Assembly: GCF_003337555.1 (NCBI RefSeq)
Contig: NZ_QPJK01000003.1
Location: 488,115 to 552,114 of the forward strand
Length of the DNA: 64,000 bases
Direction: 5' to 3'
Source: Pseudorhodoferax soli
GTDB lineage: Bacteria > Pseudomonadota > Gammaproteobacteria > Burkholderiales > Burkholderiaceae_C
The position numbers were made by a program, and so were the translations under genes. Below the pieces are notes generated by a model. That model was not told the origin of the DNA and searched no databases. It saw only the letters and a program-made list of their open reading frames with translations. Positions 8,960-20,798 of the stretch are shown one piece after another; position 1 is the stretch's first letter, and every line of letters begins with the position of its first letter.

Positions 8960-9008
8960 CGATAGGCAATGCTTATCAAGGCATCGATATTGGATTGGAC
9001 GCCTATCG
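8960..9008. promoter_or_regulatory. Candidate LysR operator between divergent genes
   Basis: Two dyads are visible. ATAGGCAATGCTTAT (8962-8976) is a near-perfect 15-bp inverted repeat with the T-N11-A layout of LysR boxes. Independently, CGATAGGC (8960-8967) and GCCTATCG (9001-9008) form perfect 8-bp arms 33 bases apart. The first lies directly at the regulator start codon, suggesting autorepression; the second arm lies about 45 bases before the amidohydrolase, fitting an activation site. Confidence 0.55.
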
Positions 9009-9051
9009 TAGCGCCGCCTAAGCTGGGGGCCTTCTCCTCTCCCAAACCCCC

Positions 9052-10398
9052 ATGACCACCGCCCTGCCCCTCCCCGCACGCCGGCTCCTGCCCGCGCTGC
9101 TCGCCACGCTGTCCTTCTGCGCCGCGGCCCAGACCCCGCCGCCGCCGGCTGCCGCCCAGGCGCTGTATCCGCTGATCGCGCAGCGCTCGCAGGCCATCGA
9201 GCAGAAGGTCATCGCCTGGCGCCGCGACATCCACGCGCACCCCGAGCTCGGCAACCAGGAAAAGCGCACCGCTGCACTGGTCGCGGCGCACCTGCGGCAG
9301 CTGGGTTTCGAGGTGCGCGAGGGCGTGGCCGTAACCGGGCTGGTCGCCACCTTGCAGGGCGGCAAGCCCGGCCCGGTGGTGGCGCTGCGCGCCGACATGG
9401 ACGCATTGCCGGTCAAGGAGCAGGTCGACCTGCCGTTCGCCTCCAAGGCCCGTGCGGTCTGGGACGGCAAGGAGGTCGACGTGATGCACGCCTGCGGCCA
9501 CGACGGCCATGTGGCCATCCTCATGGGCGTGGCCGAGGTGCTGGCGTCGATGAAGGCGCAGCTGCCCGGCACCGTCAAGCTGCTGTTCCAGCCGGCCGAG
9601 GAGAAGCTGCCCAATGGCGAGATCGGCGGCTCGCGCCGCATGCTGGCCGAAGGTGCCTTCGACGCACCCAGGCCCGAGGTGGTGTTCGGCCTGCACCTGA
9701 TGTCGGGCGGCAACACCGGCACCATCGGCTACAAGGCCGGCCCCATCCTGGCGGGCTCGGATGCCTTCAAGGTGGACGTGAAGGGCCGCCAGACGCACGG
9801 CTCGCAGCCCTGGTCCGGCATCGACCCCATCGTGCTGGCCTCGCAGATCGTGCTGGGTTTCCAGACCATCCAGAGCCGGCAGGTCAACGTGACCAAGGAA
9901 CCCTCGGTGCTCAGCGTGGGCACAATCAACGGCGGCACGCGCTACAACATCATCCCCGACGAGGTGAAGATGAGCGGCACGCTGCGCACCTACGACGAGG
10001 ACATGCGCAAGTTCATCATGCAGCGCATGGGCGAGACGGCCTCGCTGATCGCGCAGAGCGGCGGCGGCCAGGCCCATGTGCACTTCGAGCCCGATGGCTA
10101 CGCGCCCACCGTGAACGACGCTGCGCTGACCGAGAAGATGGCCCCGAGCCTGCGCCGCGTGCCGGGCGCGCGCGCCGAGACCGTGCCCAAGAGCACCGGC
10201 GGCGAGGACTTCTCGTTCTTCGCGCAGGCCGTGCCGGGGCTGTTCGTGTTCATCGGCGCCACGCCGCCGGGCCAGGACGCGGCCAAGGCCGAGCCCAACC
10301 ATTCGCCGCGCTTCTTCGTCGACGAGGCCAGCCTGCTGGTCGGCGTGCGCACGCTGTCGCACCTGACGGTGGACTACATGGCGATGGCGGGCCGCTGA
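9052..10398 (+). CDS. Exported M20 family amidohydrolase/peptidase
   Basis: 448 residues with a signal peptide (cleavage near CAAAQ, residue about 26), so it acts in the periplasm. The M20D pattern is present: RRDIHAHPELGNQE, the aspartate strand LRADMDALPV, the metal-binding HACGHDGH, and the catalytic glutamate in FQPAEE. A dimerisation/lid domain follows. Relatives hydrolyse N-acyl amino acids, amide conjugates or hippurate-like compounds. The divergent LysR gene probably regulates it. The exact amide substrate cannot be inferred; export is less common for the family and suggests an extracytoplasmic substrate. Confidence 0.88.
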   Translation: MTTALPLPARRLLPALLATLSFCAAAQTPPPPAAAQALYPLIAQRSQAIEQKVIAWRRDIHAHPELGNQEKRTAALVAAHLRQLGFEVREGVAVTGLVATLQGGKPGPVVALRADMDALPVKEQVDLPFASKARAVWDGKEVDVMHACGHDGHVAILMGVAEVLASMKAQLPGTVKLLFQPAEEKLPNGEIGGSRRMLAEGAFDAPRPEVVFGLHLMSGGNTGTIGYKAGPILAGSDAFKVDVKGRQTHGSQPWSGIDPIVLASQIVLGFQTIQSRQVNVTKEPSVLSVGTINGGTRYNIIPDEVKMSGTLRTYDEDMRKFIMQRMGETASLIAQSGGGQAHVHFEPDGYAPTVNDAALTEKMAPSLRRVPGARAETVPKSTGGEDFSFFAQAVPGLFVFIGATPPGQDAAKAEPNHSPRFFVDEASLLVGVRTLSHLTVDYMAMAGR

Positions 10399-10402
10399 AC
10401 GG

Positions 10403-11971
10403 CTAGAGCTGTTCTTCGCCGACGAACAGCGAACTGAACCAGTTCCAGATCTCGGCCATCCAGTTGGTGCCGGGGTTGTCGTGGTGCACGGTGAAGCCGC
10501 CGTCATCGCGCGGCTCCAGCCACTCCACGCGGCCGCTGTCGGACAGCCGCAGCCGGTAGGCCGACTGGAAGCCGCGTGCCGGGATCAGCCGGCGGAACTC
10601 GCGCACCACTTCGGCGCTTTCCACCACCAGGCCGATCTCGGTGTTGATGCGGGCGGAGCGGCTGTCCGAGTTCATCGAGCCGACGAAGATGCGGTCGTCG
10701 TCGATCACGGCGATCTTGGCGTGCAGCCGAGAGATCGAGGTGCCGAACGCGCCCAGGTTCGTGGCGCCGCCACGGTGCGGTGCCACCTCGTAGATCTCGA
10801 AGCCCAGCTTGAGCAGGTCGTCGCGGTAGCGCGCATAGCCCAGGTACACCAGCGGCTCGTCGGTCGATGCCAGCGAATTGGTGTAGATCGTCACCTTGAC
10901 GCCGTTGCCCACGGCACGGCCCAGGCGCTGCATGCCGAGCCGGCCCGGGATGAAGTACGGCGAGATGATCAGCACCTGCGAACGCGCCGAATCCATCAGC
11001 TCCATCACCCGCAGCGTGACGCTGCCGGCCAGCCGCGCATCGGGATCGGTGCGCGTGATCTTGTCGGGGTCGTCCACCAGCACGCTGGCCTTGGCGAACA
11101 TCAGGTCGAGCCGGCCGTCGGCCAGCTGCTTGCTCACCGCCGTCTTGCCCAGCGCGTCGTGCGGGCGCAGCACGATGTCGGGCTGCGTCGGGCCGACGAT
11201 CTCGTCGAAGCGCGCGCGCAACTGCGCCGGGGCCAGGAACGGCGGCACCACCTGCGCGATGGGCCAGACGTGCGCGCTGTTCCAGTACAGGTCGAACGCG
11301 GCAGACTGCTCGCGCACCACCGGCCCGGTGGCCAGCACATCGGCGTCGATGAAGTTGGCCGTCTCGCTCTGCATGAAGTATTCGTCGCCGATGTTGCGCC
11401 CACCGGACACCGAGATGCTGTTGTCGGCCACGAACAGCTTGTTGTGCATGCGGTGGTTGATGCGCTTGAACGCCCCTGCCGAGCCGATGAACCGGCCGAC
11501 GAAGCTGCCCTTGCGTTCGGGCAGCGGATTGAAGAGCCGCACCTCCACGTTGGGGTTCGCGTTCAGTGTGCTGAAGAGCTCGTCCTGCCCTGCGGTGTAG
11601 AAGTCGTCGACCAGCAGGCGCACGCGCACGCCCCGCGCGGCCGCATCGCGCAGCGCCTGCAGCAGGCGAAAGCCCACGCTGTCGCTCTGCAGCTGGTAGT
11701 ACTGCACGTCCAGCGACTTCTGCGCCGCAGCGGCCAGCGCCAGCCGCGCGTCGAGCGAGAACGGCCCCTCGGGCAGCATGCGCAGGCCCGATTTGCCACC
11801 CGCCTCCGCGGGCGTGCTGGCGGCGGCCAGGCGGGCCAGGGTGGTGCCGCCCACGTCGGCCAGGGCATGGGTCGGCGGTGGCTGCTGGCGGTCGGGCAGT
11901 GCAGCACAGCCAGTGAGCCAGGCTGCGCATGCGAGCAGGCAGGCAAGTAGGAGCGATCTTGTGGTTGTCAT
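10403..11971 (-). CDS. Phospholipase D-family lipoprotein, cardiolipin synthase-like
   Basis: 522 residues. The N-terminus is a lipoprotein signal ending LTGC, so the protein is lipid-anchored in the envelope. Two HKD motifs mark the PLD superfamily: HNKLFVADNSISVSGGRN near residue 174 and HAKIAVIDDDRIFVGSMN near 415, each followed by Ser/Gly and Asn. The two-domain layout and length resemble ClsC of E. coli, which makes cardiolipin from phosphatidylethanolamine and phosphatidylglycerol, but a lipobox is unusual for it. It converges with the amidohydrolase (stops four bases apart). I am sure of the family, less of the reaction. Confidence 0.85.
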   Translation of the reverse strand: MTTTRSLLLACLLACAAWLTGCAALPDRQQPPPTHALADVGGTTLARLAAASTPAEAGGKSGLRMLPEGPFSLDARLALAAAAQKSLDVQYYQLQSDSVGFRLLQALRDAAARGVRVRLLVDDFYTAGQDELFSTLNANPNVEVRLFNPLPERKGSFVGRFIGSAGAFKRINHRMHNKLFVADNSISVSGGRNIGDEYFMQSETANFIDADVLATGPVVREQSAAFDLYWNSAHVWPIAQVVPPFLAPAQLRARFDEIVGPTQPDIVLRPHDALGKTAVSKQLADGRLDLMFAKASVLVDDPDKITRTDPDARLAGSVTLRVMELMDSARSQVLIISPYFIPGRLGMQRLGRAVGNGVKVTIYTNSLASTDEPLVYLGYARYRDDLLKLGFEIYEVAPHRGGATNLGAFGTSISRLHAKIAVIDDDRIFVGSMNSDSRSARINTEIGLVVESAEVVREFRRLIPARGFQSAYRLRLSDSGRVEWLEPRDDGGFTVHHDNPGTNWMAEIWNWFSSLFVGEEQL

Positions 11972-12014
11972 GGCGCGTCCGCCCGGGATCCAGGCGGCAC
12001 CCATCGTAGCTTGA

Positions 12015-14120
<2,106 letters not shown>

Positions 14121-14312
14121 GCCCCACGCAAGCGGGCTGACTGTTAACAGCAACAGCTCGCACCAAAGACGCTCCCCGCCGTGCGCCAATGCGGGGAGCC
14201 CACTTCACGGCGCACCAACCCGGCGCTCTGCAGCCGAGGTTTTTCATTCCCTCCACCAAGATTTCCCTGGCATCGAGGGACGCTTCCTCTGGCACGCTCC
14301 CTGCTTGATAAT

Positions 14313-14334
14313 GATTGATTGTCGACAATCAATC
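14313..14334. promoter_or_regulatory. 22-bp palindromic operator (GntR-type) before the HAD gene
   Basis: A perfect 22-bp palindrome with core ATTGTCGACAAT lies 28 bases upstream of the HAD-hydrolase start. The same core recurs at 19915-19928 in front of the GntR gene at the far end of the cluster. Two copies at the two ends of one gene set, one beside a FadR-type GntR gene, is what an autoregulated repressor and its target operon look like. The rest of the 240-base gap after pobA shows nothing recognisable. Confidence 0.7.
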
Positions 14335-14361
14335 TTAATGATCGAGAAAGGAAGTACCCAG

Positions 14362-15072
14362 ATGTTCGCAAGCAACTTCGGCAGCAAGCCCCAGTGGCTG
14401 ACCTTCGACTGCTATGGCACGCTGATCCAGTGGGACGAGGGGCTGGTGGAGGCCGTGCGCCAGATCCTCGCCACCAAGCCCGGCGCCGCCGGTGTCACGC
14501 CGCAGCAGCTCATCACCGCCTACGACACGCATGAACACGCGCTGGAAGCCGAGCGTCCCCATCGCAACTTCCGCGACGTGGCCGGCGCCGCCCTGGGCCT
14601 GGCCCTGCGCGACCTGGGCCTGCCCTACACGCCGGCCGACATCGAACTGCTGACCGGTCGCATCGCCGCCATGCCGCCTTTCCAGGAAGTGGTGCCGGCG
14701 CTGGCGCAGCTCAAGCGCATGGGCTTTCGGTTGTGCGTCGTCTCCAACACCGACGACGACATCATCGCGGGCAATGTCGCCCAGCTCGGCGGCCACATCG
14801 ATCACGTGATCACCGCCCAGCAGTCCCAGGCCTACAAGCCGACGCGCGAGATCTTCGCCCACGCGCACCAGGCCCTGGGGGTGACACACGCAGATGTCGT
14901 CCACATCTGCGCCAGCCCGCACCTGGACCTGCAGGCCGCGCGGGACATCGGCTTTCGCTGCGTATGGATCGACCGCGCCACTGCGCGCCGGCCCCTGCCC
15001 GACTACACGCCCGACGCCATCCTGTCCCGCCTGGACCGCGTGCCGGTCCTTTTCAAGAACCTCGGCTGGTAG
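14362..15072 (+). CDS. HAD superfamily hydrolase, haloacid dehalogenase type II-like
   Basis: 236 residues from the ATG at 14362, which has AGGAAG eight bases upstream; an in-frame ATG at 14338 is possible. HAD motif I is FDCYGTLIQWD (nucleophile Asp), motif II VVSNTDDD, motif III Lys in QAYKPTREIF, and a modified motif IV around SPHLDLQAARDIGF, where the usual acidic pair is reduced. Type II haloacid dehalogenases remove halide from 2-haloacids, while many relatives are phosphatases. As first gene of a GntR-controlled ABC-transporter and class II aldolase set, it more likely serves that pathway than dehalogenation. Confidence 0.8.
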   Translation: MFASNFGSKPQWLTFDCYGTLIQWDEGLVEAVRQILATKPGAAGVTPQQLITAYDTHEHALEAERPHRNFRDVAGAALGLALRDLGLPYTPADIELLTGRIAAMPPFQEVVPALAQLKRMGFRLCVVSNTDDDIIAGNVAQLGGHIDHVITAQQSQAYKPTREIFAHAHQALGVTHADVVHICASPHLDLQAARDIGFRCVWIDRATARRPLPDYTPDAILSRLDRVPVLFKNLGW

Positions 15073-15099
15073 GCTGAACCCCATCGCAGGAGTCCATTC

Positions 15100-16287
15100 A
15101 TGAACGCATCCAAACTCATCGCCGCGGCGCTGCTGGCCACCGCCGCCGGCACCGCGCTCGCCCAGGACATCAAGCTGGGCTTCATGTGCCCGCTGACCGG
15201 TGGCTCGGCACCGTTCGGCGTCTCGGCGCGCGACGGTGCAAGCCTCGCCGTCAAGGAAATCAACGCCCGGGGCGGCGTGCTCGGTCGCAAGCTGGTTTTG
15301 GCCGAGCGCGACACCGAATCGAAGAACGAGCGCGGCGTGCAGTTGGCGCAGGAACTGATCCAGACGGAGAAGGTCGCGGCCGGCATCGGCTTTTGCAACA
15401 CCGGCGTGTCGTTGGCCGCGCAAAAGTACTTCCAGGAAGCCCGCATCCCGGTGTTCGATCCGGTCGCCACGGGCACGGCAGTCACGCGCCAGTTCCCCGC
15501 GCCCTCCTACGTCTTTCGCGTCGGCCCGCGCGACGAACTGCAGGCCCGCATGCTCGTGGACGAGACGCTGCGGCAGAGCAAGGCACGCGTGGCCATCCTG
15601 GCCGACTCGACGAACTACGGCCAGCTCGGCCGCGCGGACGTGGAAAAAGCGCTCATCGCCAAAGGCATGAAGCCGGTGGCGGTCGAGAAGTTCAACGTGC
15701 GCGACGTCGACATGACGCCGCAGCTGCTCAAGGCCCGCCAGGCCGGTGCCGACATCATCGTCGCCTACGGAATCGGCCCCGAACTGGCGCAGATCGCCAA
15801 CAGCATGGCCAAGCTGGGCTGGAAGGTGCCGCTGGTGACGAGCTGGAACTCGGCAATGAGCAACTTCATCGACACGGCCCAGGCCAATGGCAACGGCGTG
15901 CGCATGCCGCAGACCTTCATCCAGGAGGCGACCGATCAGCGCAAACAGGCCTTCATCGCCAGCTATGCGCGCGACTACCAGCTCGAGCGCATTCCCTCGC
16001 CGAGTTCGGCCGCCCAGGCCTACGACGCCGTGCTGCTGCTCGCGGCGGCGCTGCAGCAGGCCGGCTCCACCGACGGCGTGAAGGTCCGCGAGGCGCTGGA
16101 GCAGTTGCGCCAGCCCGTGGCCGGCGTGATCGGCACCTACACGCGGCCCTTCGACGCCAACGAACGCGATGCCACGCCGGCCGGCATGATCGTCTGGGGC
16201 GAGGTCCGCGACGGCCGCGTCGTCTATGCCTACGCACACGAACGCAGTGCGGGCAACGCGGGCAGCACGGCTGCCTCGTCCAAGTAA
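15100..16287 (+). CDS. Branched-chain-type ABC transporter substrate-binding protein
   Basis: 395 residues with a Sec signal peptide (cleaved after ALA, residue about 22). The mature start DIKLGFMCPLTGGSAPFG and the two Rossmann-like lobes are typical of the LivK/AmiC periplasmic family (Peripla_BP_6). It follows the HAD gene by 27 bases and precedes the two permease genes, completing a LivKHMGF-type importer. Ligands of this family range from leucine to amides and aromatic acids, so the substrate is open. A C-terminal Ala/Ser-rich tail follows the last strand. Confidence 0.88.
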   Translation: MNASKLIAAALLATAAGTALAQDIKLGFMCPLTGGSAPFGVSARDGASLAVKEINARGGVLGRKLVLAERDTESKNERGVQLAQELIQTEKVAAGIGFCNTGVSLAAQKYFQEARIPVFDPVATGTAVTRQFPAPSYVFRVGPRDELQARMLVDETLRQSKARVAILADSTNYGQLGRADVEKALIAKGMKPVAVEKFNVRDVDMTPQLLKARQAGADIIVAYGIGPELAQIANSMAKLGWKVPLVTSWNSAMSNFIDTAQANGNGVRMPQTFIQEATDQRKQAFIASYARDYQLERIPSPSSAAQAYDAVLLLAAALQQAGSTDGVKVREALEQLRQPVAGVIGTYTRPFDANERDATPAGMIVWGEVRDGRVVYAYAHERSAGNAGSTAASSK

Positions 16288-16396
16288 CCATCCCCCCGCG
16301 GCAACGCGCCCCCCCCCGGCACTGCACCAAGGCGCGCCCCCGCGGCACGCCCGGCGCAGCCCTGCCCGGACGGCGCGCCGCGCACCAGGAGTCCAC

Positions 16397-17272
16397 GTGC
16401 AAATCGCTCTACAGCTGTGCATCAGCGGGGTGTCGCTCGGCATGATCTACGCGGTCATCGCCTTCGGCTACCAACTGACCTACGTCACCTCCAAGACGCT
16501 GAACTTCGGCCAGGGGGAAGCCCTGGCGCTCGGCGCGCTGGTCGGCCTGTCGCTGTCCGCCTGGGTCGGCTACTGGGCCATGCTGCCCCTGGTCCTGCTG
16601 TTCGGCCTGGCGCACGGCGCGCTGGTCGAGCGGCTGGGCGTGCGGCCCGCGCTCCAGACCCGTTCTGAGTTCGGCTGGATCATGGCCACCATCGCCATCG
16701 GCATCATCGGCAAGAACCTTGCCGAGACCATCTGGGGCAAGGACGACCTCAAGTTCCCGTCGCCGCTGCCCGAGACGCCCATCGTCTTCGGCGACGGGCT
16801 GCGCGTCATGCCGATGGAGATCCTGGTGCTGGCCGGCGCGCTGTCGATGATGCTGCTCATCGAGTTCCTGAGCCGGCGCACCCTGGTCGGCAAGGCGGTC
16901 GTGGCCACCGCCGACGACCGCGAGGCCGCCAGTCTCATGGGCATCCACACCGGCTCCATGATCACGCTGTCGTACGGTCTGAGCTCGGCCGTCGCCGCGC
17001 TGGCCGGCGTGCTCGTCGCGCCGCTCACGCTCACCGGTGCCTCCATGGGCGTCTCGCTGGCGCTCAAGGCCTTCGCCGTGGCCATCATCGGCGGGCTCAA
17101 CAGCGGCCTGGGCGTCATCGTGGGCGGCGTGCTGCTGGGTGTGGTCGAGCAGTTCACCGCCTTCTACATCTCCACGGGCTACAAGGACGTGCCCGGCCTG
17201 CTCATGCTGCTGGCGGTGCTGGCGATCCGGCCCACCGGCCTGTTCGGCAAGACCGCGATCAAGAAAGTCTAG
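16397..17272 (+). CDS. Branched-chain-type ABC transporter permease (LivH-like)
   Basis: 291 residues starting at a GTG with AGGAGT six bases upstream; the frame is open further upstream but that part is not protein-like. The start QIALQLCISGVSLGMIYAVI and the later FAVAIIGGLNSGLGVIVGG segment are conserved LivH features, with about eight membrane helices. It forms the inner-membrane channel with the LivM half of the next gene. Confidence 0.9.
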   Translation: MQIALQLCISGVSLGMIYAVIAFGYQLTYVTSKTLNFGQGEALALGALVGLSLSAWVGYWAMLPLVLLFGLAHGALVERLGVRPALQTRSEFGWIMATIAIGIIGKNLAETIWGKDDLKFPSPLPETPIVFGDGLRVMPMEILVLAGALSMMLLIEFLSRRTLVGKAVVATADDREAASLMGIHTGSMITLSYGLSSAVAALAGVLVAPLTLTGASMGVSLALKAFAVAIIGGLNSGLGVIVGGVLLGVVEQFTAFYISTGYKDVPGLLMLLAVLAIRPTGLFGKTAIKKV

Positions 17273-17281
17273 GAAACCACC

Positions 17282-19174
17282 ATGTTCCAGAGAACCCGTC
17301 TGCCCTGGGCGATGCTGGCGCTCAGCGCCGTGGCGCTGCCGCTGGCCGTGCCGCTCCCCTACTACTTGCACCTGGCCATCATCGTCGGCATCTACGCCAT
17401 CGTGCTGCTGGGCATGGACCTGCTCGTGGGCTACACCGGCCAGGTGTCGCTCGGCCACGCCGCGTTCTTCGGGATCGGCGCCTATGCCGCCGGGCTGCTG
17501 ATGACCCGGCTGGGCTTGCCGTTCGGCCTGGCGCTGCTGGCCGCGGCAGCCATTGCAGCCGGCTTCGGCGTGCTGCTGGCGGCGGCGGCGCTGCGCGTGT
17601 CCGGCCCCTACCTGGCCATGGTCACGCTGGCGTTCGGCACCATCGTGCAGATCCTCATCAACGAGATGGACTGGCTGACCCTGGGCCCCATCGGGCTGGC
17701 GGTCGACAAGCCCCGCTGGTTCGGCGAGAAGCTGACGACCACGCAGTACTACTACGTGGTCTGGGGCTTCGTCGCGCTGGCGCTGGTGTGCACCGGCCGC
17801 TGGGCCAGCAGCCACCTGGGCCGCGCCTTCGAGGCCCTGCGCGACAGCCCGATCGCCACCGAGTGCATGGGCATCGGCGTGGCGCGCTACAAGGCCATCG
17901 CCTTCGCGCTCAGCGCGGCCATGGCCGGCATCGGCGGCGCGCTGTACGCGGTGTCGGAGGAATACATCTCGCCCAACACCTACAACTTCGAGCTGAGCCT
18001 GCTGTTCCTGCTGGGCGTGATCTTCGGCGGCCGCAAGTCGCGCGCGGGCTCGCTGCTGGGCGCCACGGTGGTCGTGATGCTGCCCACGCTGCTGGACAGC
18101 ATGGCCATGTTCCGCTGGCTGGCCGCCGGCGCCACGGCGGCGGCGCTGTACTTCGCCGTGCGCAGCCTGCGTGGCGACGGTGCCGCCGCGCTGCGGCGCG
18201 CCGGCCCTCCCTTGCTGGTGACGGCCGGCATGCTGGTGTTCTCGTACCAGGTGCAAAACCTCAACGAGCACCGCCTGAGCATCTTCGGCCTTCTGATCCT
18301 GCTGGCGGTGTTCTACCTGCCCGACGGGCTGATGGGGCTGTTCAAGGCCCGGCCGCAGGGCCGCGCGACGACCGCGCCGAGCAGTGCGCTACTGCGTATC
18401 GCATCCGAACCCAAGGCGCTGGGCATTCGCGATGTCACCATGCGCTTCGGCGGCCTGACGGCGCTCGATAGCGTGAGCCTGGACGTGCAGCCCGGCACCA
18501 TCCACGGGCTGATCGGGCCCAACGGCTCGGGCAAGAGCACCATGATGAACGTGCTGACCGGCGTGTACACGCCGACCGCCGGCCGCGTTCTGCTGGCCGG
18601 CCGGCCGATTCAGGGGACCAGCCCCGCGCGCATCGCCAGCCAGGGCATCGCGCGCACGTTCCAGAATGTGCAGCTGTTCTGGGAAATGACGGCCCTGCAG
18701 AACGTGAAGGTGGGCCTGCACCGCGGCATGCGCAGCGGCCTGCTGGCCCTGGCGCTGGACACACGGGCCGCGCGCGAGCACGAGGCCGGTGCCGACGCGC
18801 AGGCCATGGCGCTGCTGGAGCTGGTCGGCCTGGCCGGCGACGCCGCCACCGACGCGCGCGACCTGCCCTACGGCAAGCAGCGACTGCTGGAGATCGCCCG
18901 GGCATTGGCGCTGCAGCCCGCCGTGCTGCTGCTGGACGAGCCGGCCGCGGGGCTGACCGCACCCGATGTGGCGGCGCTCATGCAGGTGCTGCGCAAAGTC
19001 AAGGGCTTCGGCGTGACGATGGTCCTGATCGAGCACCACATGGACATAGTGATGGCGCTGTGCGATGCGGTCACCGTGCTGGACTTCGGCCAGAAGATCT
19101 CCGAGGGCCAGGCGCACACGGTGCGCAACGATCCGCGCGTGATTTCCGCCTACCTGGGCACGGCCGCAGCCTGA
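17282..19174 (+). CDS. Fused LivM-like permease and LivG-like ATPase
   Basis: 630 residues with two parts normally encoded separately. Residues 1 to about 360 are a LivM permease (GYTGQVSLGHAAFFGIGAY is its signature). From about 380 an ABC ATPase follows: Walker A GPNGSGKST near 411, a variant signature LPYGKQR near 527, Walker B LLLDEP near 548, and the H-loop IEHHMD. No stop or start lies between them. Such LivM-LivG fusions are known in Burkholderiales. The fusion fixes channel and motor stoichiometry; LivF is encoded 9 bases downstream. Confidence 0.92.
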   Translation: MFQRTRLPWAMLALSAVALPLAVPLPYYLHLAIIVGIYAIVLLGMDLLVGYTGQVSLGHAAFFGIGAYAAGLLMTRLGLPFGLALLAAAAIAAGFGVLLAAAALRVSGPYLAMVTLAFGTIVQILINEMDWLTLGPIGLAVDKPRWFGEKLTTTQYYYVVWGFVALALVCTGRWASSHLGRAFEALRDSPIATECMGIGVARYKAIAFALSAAMAGIGGALYAVSEEYISPNTYNFELSLLFLLGVIFGGRKSRAGSLLGATVVVMLPTLLDSMAMFRWLAAGATAAALYFAVRSLRGDGAAALRRAGPPLLVTAGMLVFSYQVQNLNEHRLSIFGLLILLAVFYLPDGLMGLFKARPQGRATTAPSSALLRIASEPKALGIRDVTMRFGGLTALDSVSLDVQPGTIHGLIGPNGSGKSTMMNVLTGVYTPTAGRVLLAGRPIQGTSPARIASQGIARTFQNVQLFWEMTALQNVKVGLHRGMRSGLLALALDTRAAREHEAGADAQAMALLELVGLAGDAATDARDLPYGKQRLLEIARALALQPAVLLLDEPAAGLTAPDVAALMQVLRKVKGFGVTMVLIEHHMDIVMALCDAVTVLDFGQKISEGQAHTVRNDPRVISAYLGTAAA

Positions 19175-19183
19175 GGAACCGAC

Positions 19184-19903
<720 letters not shown>

Positions 19904-19914
19904 CAACACCCGCC

Positions 19915-19928
19915 GATTGTCGACAATC
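19915..19928. promoter_or_regulatory. Palindromic operator (GntR-type) before the GntR gene
   Basis: GATTGTCGACAATC is a perfect 14-bp palindrome sharing the core ATTGTCGACAAT with the 22-bp palindrome at 14313-14334. It lies 36 bases upstream of the GntR start, consistent with autoregulation, and only here and before the HAD gene did I find this core in the window. Confidence 0.7.
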
Positions 19929-19964
19929 AACCGAATTTCGGCGTCACCACGCAAGCACTCCAAC

Positions 19965-20645
19965 ATGAAACCCTCCTCCCAGCCACGTCCTGTTGCCAAG
20001 CAGTCCGTGGAGAACCAGACGACCGACAACCTGCGCGAGTTCATCCTGTCCGGCGCGGTGCGACCCGGCACGCGCCTCACGGAAGTCGCGCTGGCCGACC
20101 AGATGGGCGTGGCCCGCGCCACGCTGCGCACCGGCCTGCAGCGCCTGGCCAGCGAAGGCATCGTGGTGCAGATACCCTACACCGGCTGGCAGGTGGCCGA
20201 CCTCAGCGCCAACGATGTGTGGGAACTCTGGACCCTGCGCGCCAGCCTGGAAAGCCTGGCCGCCAAGCTGGCCGCGCAGAGCACCGAGCCGGGCGTGCGC
20301 GAGCACATCGCCGAGGCCTACGAGAACCTGCTCGCCGCCTGCCGGCGCGGCAACATGAAGAAGATCGGCGACTGCGACTTTGCCCTGCACCGCGCGATCG
20401 TGGAGTCGGCAGGCCACTCCCGGTTGGAACGCCAGTACCAGCTGGTTGAGCAGCAGGTGCGGCTGTACATCGTCACCAGCAACAACGTGGCCGAAGGCCC
20501 GGACGACATCGTGCAGCAGCACCGGCCGATGGCGGAGGCGCTGCTGGCAGGCGATGCCGAGCGCGCCGCGCACGAGGCCTGGCAGCACAGCGAAAGCGAA
20601 GGCAAGCGCCTGCTCGACTGGCTGCGGCGCAAGTCCACGGCCTGA
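19965..20645 (+). CDS. GntR family regulator (FCD/FadR subfamily)
   Basis: 226 residues. The winged helix is recognisable in NLREFILSGAVRPGTRLTEVALADQMGVARATLRTGLQRLASEGIV, though the usual S-R-T-P-V-R-E recognition helix is A-R-A-T-L-R-T. A helical FCD domain with metal/ligand-binding histidine pattern follows (DCDFALHRAIVESAGHS). FadR-type regulators usually repress sugar-acid or carboxylic-acid catabolism and release DNA on binding substrate. The matching palindromes at both ends of the cluster identify the likely regulon. The aldolase gene begins 153 bases downstream. Confidence 0.9.
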   Translation: MKPSSQPRPVAKQSVENQTTDNLREFILSGAVRPGTRLTEVALADQMGVARATLRTGLQRLASEGIVVQIPYTGWQVADLSANDVWELWTLRASLESLAAKLAAQSTEPGVREHIAEAYENLLAACRRGNMKKIGDCDFALHRAIVESAGHSRLERQYQLVEQQVRLYIVTSNNVAEGPDDIVQQHRPMAEALLAGDAERAAHEAWQHSESEGKRLLDWLRRKSTA

Positions 20646-20798
20646 AGCGGCGCCGCAGGCTGCGCGGACTGCGGTGCCGGCCGGCCTGGCCGGCGCAAGC
20701 TGCGCAAACGCACACCATCCAACAACTGCTTGCGCACGGGTGCAGCCAGCCCGCCGGGCCGGCCGCGCCTGTACGCTCCCCAACCCGTGAGATCCCCC

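Noticed and set aside
5688-8969. Very long open frame antisense to dinG and the LysR gene (over 1,000 codons)
   Set aside because: It is low-complexity Ala/Arg/Gly/Pro text lying opposite genes with clear motifs; long chance frames are expected at this GC content.
14313-14334. GTCGAC palindrome as a cloning-type restriction site artefact
   Set aside because: The symmetry extends to 22 bases and its core recurs at the other end of the same gene cluster, which indicates an operator.
14335-16443. Seven-hundred-codon open frame antisense to the HAD and binding-protein genes
   Set aside because: His/Arg/Gly-rich shadow composition with no domain; the plus strand has two well-formed genes.
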